From positions 17,574,017 to 17,638,016 of the forward strand of contig CM018033.1 in assembly GCA_008638375.1 (NCBI GenBank): a stretch of DNA of 64,000 nucleotides, in the 5' to 3' direction. This document shows positions 47,837-59,526 of this stretch, one piece after another. The stretch comes from Nyssa sinensis. Lineage: Eukaryota > Streptophyta > Magnoliopsida > Cornales > Nyssaceae. A program made the position numbers and the translations under genes. The number at the start of each line of letters is the position of its first letter. The stretch's first letter is position 1. The notes under the pieces are model-generated. The model was not told the DNA's origin and made no database searches. It worked only from the letters and a program-made list of their open reading frames with translations.

Positions 47837-49279
47837 TCATTCTTTCTTTTCTACTAACTTACCTTCTAACTCAGAGTGACGACATGTTGCTTTCTCAACA
47901 AAGCCCAAATAATTCCTTCTCAAATCCACATGGAAAGAAAATTGTTCAAAATCAAGCTCATCGTTGCTACACTTCAATTCTTGTACCCTATGTCGTCCAC
48001 GCTTCCTTTTCAAGCTTGAAGGAGTTGTTGTTTCTATCTCTCCTCTTGGTAGACTCGTTCCTTCCCATTCCAACATAGTTGTTCCTCATCCTCCCAAGTC
48101 TTTGTAAGCTTCCCTAATTGCTGTTAACTTTAAAGTTATGTCCACATTGATGTCTATTTTAGTCTTTCCTAAGAAAATGGTCACTCAAGGGTCTTCTCTC
48201 TCACTAGTTAGGTCCTAGAGCCACTATAAATGTTCCTCTTTATGAGCAATTGGTCATAATAATCTGCACTATTCAAGTCTGGGACATGAGTACACTCCTA
48301 GTAGTTGGATATCTTTATAGATATGGCAAAAGTTAGCTTTTCCACAATGAAGTAGGTACCCCAAGTTTTGGGAGCAACCTGCATGCATCGAAGTTGACGC
48401 AGAATCCGAATGCGATAATAAAAGGAAGTTTCTCTTAAACTTGACAGAATGATGTATGAATAACCAGGAGAACACAAATGAGAAGCCCTACTTTGCCAAT
48501 GAACAGTCAACCAATCAATGTCATAAGGTGTGAGCTGAGTAAGAAATTCACACCAATCCGTCTCGTTGTTCTTAGTCACCAACAACACTCTCAAAAAATA
48601 GTGTTTTGGCAAGTAAGGAATGGTAATAGAAGTCCCTAGTAGCTTCATTTTGTCATGCAACCATATGGCTAGTAATAAGGGGCTACCCCCAAAGGTAGCA
48701 AATCTATCATGAACCAAGTCCAAGTCGTTCAGAGTCTCGGCTAGGACGATACCTATCATGTTACCACATTTGTTCAATTCAGCCACAACATTAATCAGAC
48801 AAACATCAACTTGGTTAGGCTCTTGAACAATCAAAAACCTTGGAATAACGCACAAAGCAAGAGCATATAACTTGGTGTGGCTAGTCTCTTGATTCATGAA
48901 AAGTTCTAATATGGGGAATAAGGAAAAATTTTATCCTTAAATCAATTCGCTCGCCTTTTCGGCATCCAATTAAAGCAAAGAAGACTGAGAAGATGAATAG
49001 CAGCATTTAATGGTAAGGATAATCAGCTTAATTTAAATAGTGACATAAAAAATAGTACAAAGTCTTCAAAGGTGGGACACAATTCGTCTAGATGAAAACA
49101 AAAATAGTGGTCAACAGGATCCTAAAAGCATGCACAAGCCTCAACATGTTCCAATCTATGGTAGCTTTCGTAAGAGAAATAAGAACTTTCAACTTCAGTG
49201 CTCCCAAGTTGATCTTCTGTGAGCTAAGAATAGAATTCATCCATGTACATACTTGTTCATCAACGATAGGAACATCCAT
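47837..49279 (-). pseudogene. Antisense DUF7745-like ORF remnant of the Tat element
   Basis: On the minus strand, 49279-49088 holds SLTKATIDWNMLR. A 199-residue open frame at 48897-48298 has LAETLNDLDLVHDRF, then FGGSPLLLAIWLHDKMKL, and near the end ILSSLRETSFYYRIRILRQL. 48076-47837 is a charged, coiled-coil-like tail. The order and motifs resemble plant DUF7745 proteins, which are related to plant mobile domain proteins and often found in retrotransposons; this match is from memory and not searched. Frames are broken between pieces. Antisense placement between pol and the 3' LTR fits the extra ORF of Tat elements. Function unknown. Confidence 0.5.
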
Positions 49280-49936
49280 TGTTGAGCGAAAAAATACAGA
49301 GAATTGAGACTGTCAACAGGCTAAAGATATGTGTTGGGAGGCCTAGGATTCACAATATATCCTGAAATCCTCACAAGTGTGTTTCCAAGTTGGTTTAGGA
49401 TACTGATTTCGATCGACACATAGAGAGTTTCTAAGGCATTTTGCCCAATTTTGGCTATTTTTTCTATTTTCTCCTGTTTTGTCAACCCGAAGCATACTGG
49501 GTACAAAATTTTGTTCATTTTTTGCTCATGTATTGTTCATCAAATATGCTCATAATGAAAAATACATCCATTCATTGTTCTTAAGAAAACATATACTATT
49601 TAGAGCAAAAGAAAAAGAAAACAAAAGAGCATAGAAAAAAAAGCTAAAAAAGTAAATTGTTCATTAAACAAATGTTCATCAAAAAGAAGTCTCATCTAAC
49701 GGTGACCTCACCTTGCTCTTTCTTGTCATTGATTTTGAAGAGGAGGTGCCTTCTCCTTATCGATGTCCTCACTTTCCACAACTTGCCTCGAAACTCTACT
49801 TGGCTTAGCCGGTTATGAGCAAGAACTATTTAGTTGACTTGCCCCTTTCTTCTTGGGCTCTCTTCCTCACCTACCGCTAGGAATTCCTCCTCTGGGATGC
49901 TCTTGACCTTAGTTCAGTCTCTCAAGCCGAGAGACT
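49280..49936. other. Spacer within the antisense region
   Basis: AT-rich with short shadows only; no domain recognised. It separates the two antisense ORF remnants. Confidence 0.4.
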
Positions 49937-51600
49937 CTAGCAGCCTAAAAAAGCAAAAAGTTCAAGATCACACACCAATACAAGGATGAGAAAATGCACG
50001 AACATTCCAGAGAAATATAGTCTCATGATGTCTATATCGTTCCGACAAGTGGCTTTCCTCCACGACTCAACAGTAACCTGAGCTACTTTGTGCTTCAGAG
50101 CCATGATATACACACAGGCTTCTTCATAAATAGTCAGGGCCACCTGAAATACCCAATAAATGATTAATCCAATCTGAAAAATAAAAGAAGCATGAACACT
50201 GTTAGAAAAAGGGCTTACCCAAGTCAAGTGGTAAAGAGTTAGAAGTCTTTTAATGGAACTAGTCAGCTGAGTCAACTCTTTAAGCTTGAAAGTCTCGTCA
50301 TCGGTCATTACCGATACATTAAAAGTCAAAAAAACCACTAGTAGCCCTGCATCAACTGCTATGGTGGTAGCCTCTTGAGACGACCTGTCACTCACACTAG
50401 GTCTCCCAGCCTTGGGAGGAGGGGATAGACCCCCGGCCAAAAGGGGCATCAATTCCTCCAAATAGCTCGACATATGGCCAAACTAATTAAAAAACTGTTG
50501 CTTGGCCACTCTCTCATAAAGCTTAAGGAACTTGGGGTCGGAGTCGAAGGAATCTAATTCTCTCATGTTAGCTGAAAGAGTTGTAAGCGGGAAAAGCCTT
50601 GCGGTCATATCTACTTGGTGGATCATCCTCTCTCCTAAGAAGTATACCCTCTCAAAAAGGCCATCCAGTATCAAGCGCCGACATGCTATATTAACACTCC
50701 TTTCCATTAAAGCCGGGACCACCCCCATGGATTCTACCAAATCTATCACAAATGGAAAACATGAGTTCTCACATCACATCTTAAGAAAATGTTTTGAACA
50801 AAGAAAGTAATTGTGTCCTTTTGGAAGCTATCCAAAGCCACCTAAAATGTGTGGACCATGTTCTTTCCTCAACAAGTTTGCCTATTCTCCTTCCTCCATT
50901 GCCACATGTAGGGAAATACATCTTCTTTTGCCTCTGCCAATGGAAAGGGCAATAATTGAAGGACCTCAAAAGCCCAAATCTGTCAAAATAGACAAAGTCA
51001 ATCAAATGGATTTTTCTAAGAGAAAATGGGAATTCAAAGAGTTATACCTCCCAAATGGCGTTAAAATTACCAAGCCCCTTTGTAACCGCCCGTGACAAGG
51101 CGTCATCCAACGGTACAAAACTGCCATTGCGACACCTCCCCAGTTGAAGAGCCTAAAATTGTTCATGTCCTCTAAGGCAGTGAGATACCAAAGATGGATA
51201 ATGTCACCAGCGTTGGCAAGAAATGTTTGTCCAAACACAAAGAGCATAAAAGTTCTAGTCAATTAACCCTTCGAAACCATGTCATTACATTCTCGATGGT
51301 GAACACTTCCAAAATCTACTTGACTCATACTGCGCCATCAGATGTCCCTTGGTACCCGGTCACCACCTACCAGAAAGTCTATAAACATCAAAAAGTCAAA
51401 CGAGGTTAACGTCACTTACCCAAACTAGAAGTGAAAGGTGTTGTTGGTGTCCTACCATCTGTTAGTAAAAGCGTAAAAGACCTTCTAGCCATGGTCTACA
51501 TGGAAAATTCGGTCCAAAAAATGATCAAAACCAGCCGCTCTCACTTGTACCTTGCATCTAGTGGGTAAGTGTGCCCATCGTCTAGTAATGTCCATCATCG
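49937..51600 (-). pseudogene. Antisense plant mobile domain (PMD)-like ORF remnant
   Basis: From about 51600 down on the minus strand: DTNNTFHF-like sequence (typical PMD start region THTFHF), then at 51262-51002 FGQTFLANAGDIIHLWYLTA and FRLFNWGGVAMAVLYRWM, matching the PMD pattern of a hydrophobic helix, a YL-LED motif and a WG-A-LYR motif. Pieces 50749-50483 and 50473-49937 continue without a clear family match. Stops and frame changes break it. PMD proteins of plants have roles in gene silencing and development, and the domain has been captured by retrotransposons. Whether this copy derived from a host gene or passed within elements is not visible. Confidence 0.5.
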
Positions 51601-52887
51601 AGCTCTGAGCACAGATTTCTAATTATTTCTACAAAAAACAAAAGCTAATGTGTTAGAAAAGCCTTTTGATATCATGAGAATGCCAAACAAACATGAACCA
51701 GATGCATGAAATTGAAGGAAAACAAAATAGCCTATTTGGGCATTTTCATAAGCGCGCGGTGCACCTTAAAAAAAAGCACAAGGGTAAATGCCCATGCATG
51801 AAAAAATCCAAAATTTCATGCAAATCACTTCAAAATGCAAAAAAAAATAAAATAAAAACAAAATACATGAAAAATCAAGCCCAAATCCCAAAACAATAGG
51901 AAGAAAACTCAAAAAATTTATACTTGTCCATTGCGATAAATGGTACGCCATCTCTTGAAGTAAGTTCATGTTGATTCGATAGCTTGAGGGTGGTTTATAT
52001 CAAAATATTATCTTGTGAACCAGTCTAGGAGCCCTCAAATCTCAATCAATATCGAATATAGGGTTCGTGTCATCATGACTTTCACTTGCCATTTTCTTGA
52101 AAATTTTCAAATTTCAAGTCAAAAGTTGGGTTGATTAATCTCCCAAAAGCTTGAAACAAGTGTGAAACACTTCAATCTAATGTCCTTTAAAACCATGCAA
52201 AAAATGAGCACAAGTGCAATGGGTAAGAATTCAATAAGGAATACCAAAAGTAGTAACATTTTAAAGGTGTTTTGCCCAGGCACCCCAAGTGTTAATCGGC
52301 ACTCATGAGTAGTCGATCGGCACACAAAGGATCAAACCCCCCTTTTTTTATGTGTCGATCAGCACACAGAGGTTGTATTGGCCTTTTTCAAGTTTTGGGC
52401 CCATTTTTACAAACTTGGCCCATTTGTTCCAATTGTAGCTCATTTCTTTTAGATTCAAGACTTTTGTCAAAATGTGTCCAAAAATCCATCCTGACTTAGT
52501 ACAGGATATCAAAGGGCAAAATGGTAATTTACCAATTCTAGTCAAAGTTGACCAATATGCCAATTAGTGGCATTTGCCCACCAATTTAAAACTACTATTC
52601 ATCAAAGTAACCCAACATCCCTCTAAAGGATCGTGTGAATAGAATTTATTCAAGTTGTTCCCCCAAGGTTCGAGTGTTTCCTAAGCAAGACACAACTGTC
52701 ATTTTCCCCGACAGATCATTGGATCTTTTGAATCAACTTAATTCATTCCACAACGAAGTTCAAGTCATCATTTGCTCTTCCATTAAGGAGATAATACTAA
52801 AACTTCGTCTCCCTACGAGTCATAATCTAGCATTCCCCATGGATTTTTTATTATCCGTAAAAAGTCGTCGGATGAAGTAATTTCTTA

Positions 52888-53225
52888 AACCTATTAGGAT
52901 CGTATTTCCTTTTGGGTAAGTAGTCCATCGCAATCATATGAACCTATTAGGATGGAATTCCCTTTTAGGTATAAGGTCCAAGGATGTGAACACATTTCAT
53001 GGATATAAACCTATTAGCATCGCATTTCCTTTTGGGTAAGTCGTCTATCGCAATCTTGTCAACCTATTAGGATGGAATTTCCTTTTAGGTATAACGTCTA
53101 AGGATATGAATTTTACCGACCTATTAGGATCGTATTTCCTTTTAGGTAAGCCGTATATCACATTCCTATACACTTACTAGGATGGAATTCCCTTTTAGGA
53201 TAACGTCTGAGGACGTGAATTCATC
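52888..53225. repeat. Array of alternating half-units, ~53 and ~57-67 bp
   Basis: CCTATTAGGAT phrases start at 52888, 52941, 53008, 53061, 53118 and 53171. Odd units carry CGTATTTCCTTTTGGGTAAG and even units GGAATTCCCTTTTAGGTATA, so the true period is about 110-120 bp. It lies just before the inferred 3' LTR of the Tat element, where such arrays are common. Confidence 0.8.
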
Positions 53226-53505
53226 CTATCGAGATAAGTTTCTTTAGGAACACTTGGTAGGGACAACACTCATTTTTGCTAGTTATGAACTGTAGAAGGT
53301 CTAATTCACCCGAGGGTGAATCGTAAGAGTCTTATTTTGGAATGAGTCTGACCACATCAAAATTACAATCAATGTCAAAATGGGTATCTCTTTTATTCTT
53401 ACCTTGACGTTCACTTATTTGCAAGTTCCATTAATGAGGAGCTCTCTATAGACACCTCATTTTATGACCCTTAATTAGATAGGGTATTTTGGTAATTGTG
53501 CCAAG

Positions 53506-53664
53506 AATCCTACCTCTAGTAGGACTCTTTCAGTTAGAGTCCTACCTCTAGTAAGACTCTTTTGCTAGAGTCCTATCTCTAATAGGACTCTTTCGTTAGA
53601 GTCCTATCTCCAGTAGTACTCTTCCCGTTAGAGTTCCACCTCTAGTAGGAATCTTCTGCCCATC
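53506..53664. repeat. Five 31-32-bp palindromic tandem units
   Basis: Units start at 53506, 53538, 53569, 53600 and 53632. Each contains AGTCCTAC-CTCTA-GTAGGACT, an 8-bp stem with a 5-base loop. Later units have paired changes (for example TAT/ATA) that mostly keep the stem. Confidence 0.85.
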
Positions 53665-54553
53665 GAAGGGTATTTTGGTAATTTTGGCACCACTCTGCCT
53701 TTTAAAGGGCATTTTGGTATTTTGGCATAGTCCTACCCTCAAGGTTACTCTTTGGTCACTTGAGAGGCATTTTTGTAATTTTTATATCATTTTACCCATC
53801 TAGGGGTAATTTGATAATTTTAGTCCTTTAGTGACAAATTGGGGACATTTTCATACCTTAAGGGGTAATTTGGTCATTTCACATACTTTATGGCAATCTT
53901 GTGATTTTACAACAAACTGAGGGAAATTTGGTGATCTTGAGTGATAAAAGTTTATTTAGGCATAATTAGGACTTTCCAGTTTTAGAGTTTTCATAGATCT
54001 AGTTGCTTGGCATTTCCTTTAAAGGAGATGCATTGAACCTAGAAATTTGTTTATTTCTTATAATAAACTCACTTGTTTTAGGGCATTAGGTATGCATTCA
54101 TTCCATTAGTCCACATTTTGGCTTAGGTGGCATGTGAGATGCATTGTAACCATTTCATTGGTCCATCTATCTAGGTGTACATATGTTATGTCTATGCACA
54201 TTACATCTAGGTGCATACATTATATATATATATATAGGATATATATATTTAGAGTTTGGATGATTAGAAAATATCTTATAATTATTCCTTTTTTAGAAAT
54301 TATGTAAGAATAAACTCCTAATCTTTTTACATTTCATTTGTTCTTGCATTTAGCATTCATTTTGATAAGTTAACACATTTTTCATAATTGATTTAAAAAT
54401 TATTTTTAATTCATTTATTTAGGATATTCATGATTTTAGATATTCATTTAATTTTCTTTTATTAAATCATGTAAATATTACTCAAAACATGATCTTAACC
54501 CTCCATTTATGAGGTCAAATATAGGTTCTTGGATCAAATCCCACATTTTTGCC

Positions 54554-54561
54554 TATAAATA
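54554..54561 (+). promoter_or_regulatory. TATA box in the Tat LTR-like block
   Basis: TATAAATA sits in a CC...AGACTCCC context, with a transcript-like region downstream. Confidence 0.5.
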
Positions 54562-55434
54562 GACTCCCTTGGTCATCACTTGGAACACACAATTTTACAT
54601 CCTTATGCTGCCTATATAGTCCTAGAGTTCCTTTTCTAAGAGCTCTCCTTCTTCCAAGATCGAAGCCCTGGTGAAGTAACGGTCTCCTTTCAAGAAGCAT
54701 GATGAGGCTCTACTAAAGTGACAATTTCCAAATCAATGGAACTAGTCGAAGTTCTACCCGAGTGAAGATCTTGAGCCACGACATCAAGTCAAGCATCTTT
54801 AGCCGAAGTACTACCCAACTTTCGCAACTAAACAAGGTATGCCTTAAACCCTTAATAGTCATTTCTTGCCGATTGATCTCCTTATTTTATGACTCTTGAT
54901 AAAAGAGGGTAAATCGGAGAATTATGTGACTCTGATTCCATTTTATAAACGAATACATAGGAAGCCTTCGGGCTCGAATCAAATCTCATTTCTCGTTTCT
55001 TTTTATTTTATTTATTTTCATGCAAGTTCATTTATTTGTTTACTATTTCTTCTCCTCTACATTTCTCTTTTCTTTTACTATTTTTGCATTTTATATGTAA
55101 TGAATAAGCCTTGTATGTGAACATCTGAGGCCGATCCATTTGGATCGAGCAAAGTGGATGTCTAACACCTTCCCACTCCATACCGTAGCCCCTGAATCCA
55201 TTTTCTTTGGTTTCGTATAATTCAGTGCTTTATTTTATTTCAACTTATGTCAAGAGGTTCTTTAGAATATAACTAGGAAACAAAGCGATGTGAATTTATT
55301 TATTTTACTTTCTTTAAGTTTTCTTTTTACATATATCAATGTTGTAACGAGTTTGCTTATTTATTGCCCAAAACAAGCTAGTGACTCCTCACTTTTTATC
55401 TATTTCTCTTAGAGGTATTCCTTCCCACAAAGGA

Positions 55435-55709
55435 TTTTTTCCACACAAAAGGTTCTTTTTCTGGTGGTGGCCCCCAAATAAGGCATATCAATAGTAGCTA
55501 TAATGGTAGGAGGTGTCTAGCCACTTACTACAATCAACGAGACATGTTCATCAATTGACCTAAGAAATGCCCTCATCCTTGCTTTCCAATATGCATAATC
55601 AGTACCATCAAACAATGGAGGGCGAGATATGGATCTATCTTCACGATTCTCCATTTAGAAAATAATTAAGATCAGTCTAATGCCTAAGATTATTTGCTCT
55701 AATACCACT
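55435..55709 (-). pseudogene. Copia-C gag 5' end and primer-binding site, truncated
   Basis: On the minus strand the primer-binding site TGGTATTAGAGC (55696-55707) is followed by a gag start at 55654 (MENREDRSISRPPLFDGTDY), then AYWKARMRAFLRSIDEH, a typical copia gag opening. A stop follows within about 55 residues. The frame is lost at about 55435, where the Tat LTR-like block begins, so the rest of the element is missing. Confidence 0.75.
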
Positions 55710-55710
55710 T

Positions 55711-56700
55711 TGAAAGGCCCTTTATGTGTCTAGATGTATGAATCTTGACCTAGAGGGGGGTAAATAGGCCAGATGGTAGATTAAAAATTAAATTATCCAA
55801 TTTTTGCAACTCAACAATGATTAAGGTTATCACTTTAATTATGTGAGAATTAAGTTGCAATACATGCAATCAAAAATCAGTGATAAACATTCGTATATAG
55901 CTAATAAAGAAATAAAAGCAAAGAGATGAACACATCGATTTTTGTTGACATGAAAACCACCATAGATCAATTGTATCTGCTTTGAAAAATCCTGAGGCGT
56001 TGACCTAGATGATGAATCCACTAGAATAGCTTTAGTGATTACAGACGCTATAGACACAATGAATGAATCCCTCAAGCCTTGTTATTGTTTTATATTTCTT
56101 TTAACTTGAATCCACACGCACTCTTCACGTAGACCTCCGCTTCAAATCCATAAATAGAAAACCTTAATTATAGTTACGAACTCTATGCAATGTCAAACTC
56201 TACCGATTGCACAGGCTTGAAATTCACATGAATGTACTTCAATGGTGAATAATAATGAATCATAAGGTTCCAAGATCAATAGGCTATGGATATGTGTATG
56301 ATGAATATGCCTAATGAAATCATTTTGATACTTGAAGAATATTATTTATTGCAATAGACATAAGTATTAAAATTTCGTGCTAGAGACTATTTATAGTCCC
56401 AGGTTAAAATAGAGCAGATTTCTTTAAAAACTAGGCAACTTTTCACACATAATTTCAATGGTCATTCAAATGAGTCTTTGGTTGTATGAACGAACCTACT
56501 GCTCTGGTTGTTCGAATATGCTTTCTGAACCCCCCCCCGGTATCTGTTTGATTTGGATAATACAACTCTTCTTAATCTGTACCTTAACGAACTCTGTATA
56601 TTTATTACTTTATGATATATCATGTTGTAAAATTTATGAACAAAACTAATTATATAAGTACATATAAATATTTATGTATTTTTACTTCACGTTTACATTT
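55711..56700 (-). repeat. Copia-C 5' LTR (upper boundary uncertain)
   Basis: The minus-strand LTR end reads GGGCCTTTCA three bases before the primer-binding site. It includes CCTATTTACCCCCCTCTAGG, usual near the end of many copia LTRs, and a minus-strand TATA box (TATAAATA, 56388-56395). The start of the LTR was not found, and 56700-57140 has no feature I can name. Confidence 0.55.
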
Positions 56701-57144
56701 ACGAATAAGAAGAAAATATTTCACTAATCCATATAAGAAATTTCAACATAAACTTTCTTGATGTTCACAATTGCTCTCCCAATTACCTTCTTGTGATTTT
56801 TTTTTTCTCCCAATGATATCCCCCTAAATTTACCTATCATGTCACTTTATTTAAATTTAATTTTCCACCTTACATTCCGACGGTTACTTTTGTAGCATGG
56901 CTACGTGGGCAGATGACACCCATATATCAATACCAGAAACATTGTTGTTTCAGTGCATACCCAGCGTTTAAATGTGAGAATTGATAATTTTAACCAAACA
57001 TGAATAATAAAAATGAACAGAATTATAAATTTGCAATGGCCTAAGCTTGTATACGCATCCCAATGTTTTAATCTAAATTAAATTAAGAATATTCAGTCTT
57101 ATTTATTCTTTAAAAAATTATCAAAAATCTCAACTTATACTTGG

Positions 57145-57596
57145 TATTATGCTATTTTGAGTCCCACATTGGTTAGGAGTCAGGCACTAGCGTCGCTTAT
57201 AAGCCCCAAGCTGCTCTCTTCCTAGCACAAGGCCTTTTCCTCCCTGGAAGAACAAAGTCGTGCGAGCCGTAAGACCTACAGGCAGCAAAAACGAACAATA
57301 TTGTGCTAGGGAGCTTAAGATGTGCCAAGGTGAAAAAGTGCAACATCAGTTTGGCACCGTCTGTGGGAACGAGGCCAATTACATACTGCTCTTCCCGTGC
57401 TCCACCAGTCCCGATTGGGGGGAGTAGCTATTGTGCCACTTTGAGTCCCACATCGGCTAGGAGTCGGGCACTAGCGTCGCTTATAAGCCCCAGACTGCTC
57501 TCTTTCTAGCACAAGGCCTTTTCTTTCCTAGAAGAACAAAGTTGTGCGAACCTAAGACCTACGGGCAACCAAAGTGGGCAATATTGTGCTAGGGAT
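57145..57596 (+). mobile_element. TRIM-like miniature LTR element, plus strand
   Basis: LTR 57145-57345 (201 bp; canonical start TGTTGTGCC decayed to TATTATGCT, end GTGCAACA) is followed by TTTGGCACCGTCTGTGGGAA at 57350, a leader phrase widely seen after plant LTRs. Then come only about 83 bp of internal DNA ending in a purine tract (GGGGGGAG), and a second LTR from 57429 truncated at 57596, about 37 bp short. No coding capacity. Confidence 0.75.
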
Positions 57597-57791
57597 ACTT
57601 TTTTGCCCTGGCACACTGTAGGCTCCCTAGCACAATATTGTCTGCTTTGGCTGCCCGTAGGTCTTATGGTTCGCACGACTTTGTTCTTCTAGGGAGGAAA
57701 AGGCCTTGTGCTGAGAAAAGAGCAGCTTGGGGCTTATAAGCGACGCTAGTGCTCGACTCTTAACCGATGTGGGACTCAAAGTGGCACAACA
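57429..57791. repeat. Inverted repeat formed by two LTRs joined at their 3' ends
   Basis: The plus LTR (57429-57596) and minus LTR (57597-57791) face each other with only terminal losses at the joint, giving two arms of about 170 bp with many shared bases. A transcript through it could fold into a long hairpin. Confidence 0.8.
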
Positions 57792-59446
57792 GCTACTCCC
57801 CCAAGTCGGGACTGGTGGAGCACGAGAAGAGCAGTATGTAACTGATGAGTGCGCAAAAATGCACTCTAAAATACCCTATTTTTATATTAAATTGTTAGAA
57901 TGTGAATAAAAATGTTGGGTTGTAATTGATCTTATTTGATTTAATTTTTATTCACAGTGGAATATATTTAAGCATCGTTTTATAATATTTTGAATGTCAA
58001 ATAAATCTATTAAATAGTCCTTACAAATTTTATCCTTGGACGTGGCAAAAATTCATTATTTGTTGGTTTGGGCAGAATGATTAAAGAATAAAGAAAGAAA
58101 AAAAGCTCCAGGGGTTGATTGAAGAAAAGCAAAACAAGAAGTAAAAAATAAAAAAAATAAAGAAAGAAGAGAAAAGGTCAAAGCTAAGCTGCATGCGCTG
58201 ATATAAGCAGGAGCAGAGGAAATGGAAGTAGGTTGTTGGGTAAGACGCCCAGGCGCGTGAGGAAAATCAGAAGACAGGGGCAGGCGTGCCGTTTGGTATT
58301 GCTGTGGGGCCCGGCCGAAAGGGGGAAGCAAGGCGCGCAATGGGCTGGCTGATGCGTGCATGACCAGGCGCTGATGGGTCTTCAAAGACAAACGGCTGGA
58401 GTTGGGCCTGGTGCGGCTATTTGGTGCAATGGGCTGACGTAGGGCTCAAGGTGAGGCGCGGGAAAAATAAAAAGGAAAACAACAGGGGGGTCCTGCGGCT
58501 GATACAGAATACGGAAGAGGAAAAGGGACGGCTATGTGGTGCAGAGGTGACAGGAACATCAGCGCAGCTATTCCATGGCTCAAATTTTCTCTATAAAATT
58601 TATGTTATCCGTCTTGTACATGGGTAACTAAATTCTTAAGTGAGGTTAGGGATGAACTTGCACACTAGATGATTATTTTAATTTATTTTTTATTCCTGTA
58701 TGTGATTTTTATTTATTAAATTCTTTGATGATCATTCGCAATTTATTGTTAGAATTTATTCTTCGAATAATTAAAGGGTTCAGTATGTTTATAAATTCAG
58801 TCATGTTTTTTTTATTGAATGGATTAATGCTTTGATTATTTTTTGTACAATTAGTTATTTATATTGATTCAATTTTCTGCTGTAATATTGCTCGTTAGGT
58901 ATGTTGCCGTCGTTGGGTTTTCTCAACGTGAATAATAATTTGAGTGATTTAAAAGTGATGAATGATTTTTCAAAGGGTTACTTTCAGTTTAATTTTGGTT
59001 CATAATTTTATATCTTCCGATTGAGATTTTTGGGATTTAAATTCTCAATTGAGTTATCAGTAAATTAAAAATAATTAAAATACCAGATATGTGCAAGGGA
59101 TTCTCGAAGCTCCACTGTTCGTTAAATTTGAGTACTTTGTTTGTTAATCAATTTGTTTAATTTTTATTTGCATTCAAAATCACTGTTTATATTTTTATTT
59201 TCTCGTTAATCGTTCAATGTTTCTTAGTTCCAGAAAGTCTGTCTATTATTCTTTTAATTTTGTCTCTCTATGGAATCGACACCCCAAAGCTACACTACAA
59301 CTACCGCGTTATTCTTTGGATGTAATCATTAACTGGCCTCGTTCCCACAGACGGTGCCAAACTGATGTTGCACTTTTTCGCCCTGGCACACCATAGGCTC
59401 CCTAGCACAATATTGTTCGCTTTGACTGCTCGTAGGTCTTACGGTT
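57597..59446 (-). mobile_element. Non-autonomous LTR element of the same family, minus strand, ~1.57-kb internal region
   Basis: The 3' LTR (57597-57791) lacks only its last 6 bp at the junction with the plus-strand TRIM. Internal DNA follows, then the leader phrase in reverse (TTCCCACAGACGGTGCCAAA at 59342) and a 5' LTR from 59366 truncated at about 59446. The interior has a GC-rich stretch (58180-58430) and AT-rich DNA, with no gag or pol. It is therefore a larger relative of the adjacent TRIM. Confidence 0.65.
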
Positions 59447-59526
59447 TGCTGCACTTTTTGGTCGGTATGGACTCCGAACTCTGCTACCTGAAGAACACTC
59501 AAAGAAAAGGATCAGAGGGCCACTGG
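59447..59526. other. Short unassigned spacer
   Basis: Eighty bases between the truncated LTR and the next gypsy LTR; nothing recognised. Confidence 0.4.

Larger units (their letters stand above)
25560..55430 (+). mobile_element. Decayed Tat-clade Ty3/gypsy element, 5' part missing, host of the tandem chromovirus
   Basis: From left to right: RNase H, a second archaeal-type RNase H, the start of integrase, a 19.8-kb younger insertion (26700-46506), the rest of integrase, antisense reading-frame remnants (47837-51600, minus), tandem repeats (52888-53664) and an LTR-like block with a TATA box. Two RNase H domains plus antisense extra ORFs between pol and the 3' LTR are known traits of the Tat clade. 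Gag, protease and most of reverse transcriptase are absent to the left of 25560. The outer right boundary near 55430 is set by the start of another element and is approximate. Confidence 0.7.
53440..55430 (+). repeat. Probable 3' LTR region of the Tat element
   Basis: It contains the palindromic array, several GGGTATTTTGGTAATTTTGG-like phrases (53665-53900), a TATA box at 54554 and, near 55145-55200, GTCTAACACCTTCCCACTCC, a phrase typical of the U5 of Tat LTRs, then GTGACTCCTCAC near 55385. TG/CA termini could not be fixed, so both boundaries are approximate. Confidence 0.45.

Noticed and set aside
52888..53664. CRISPR-like appearance of regularly spaced repeats
   Set aside because: The intervening sequences are themselves repeated, and the context is a plant retrotransposon; these are tandem repeats.
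56528..56537. Run of nine to ten C as a possible structured element
   Set aside because: An isolated homopolymer in a decayed copia LTR, with no partner or conservation visible; possibly a sequencing artefact.
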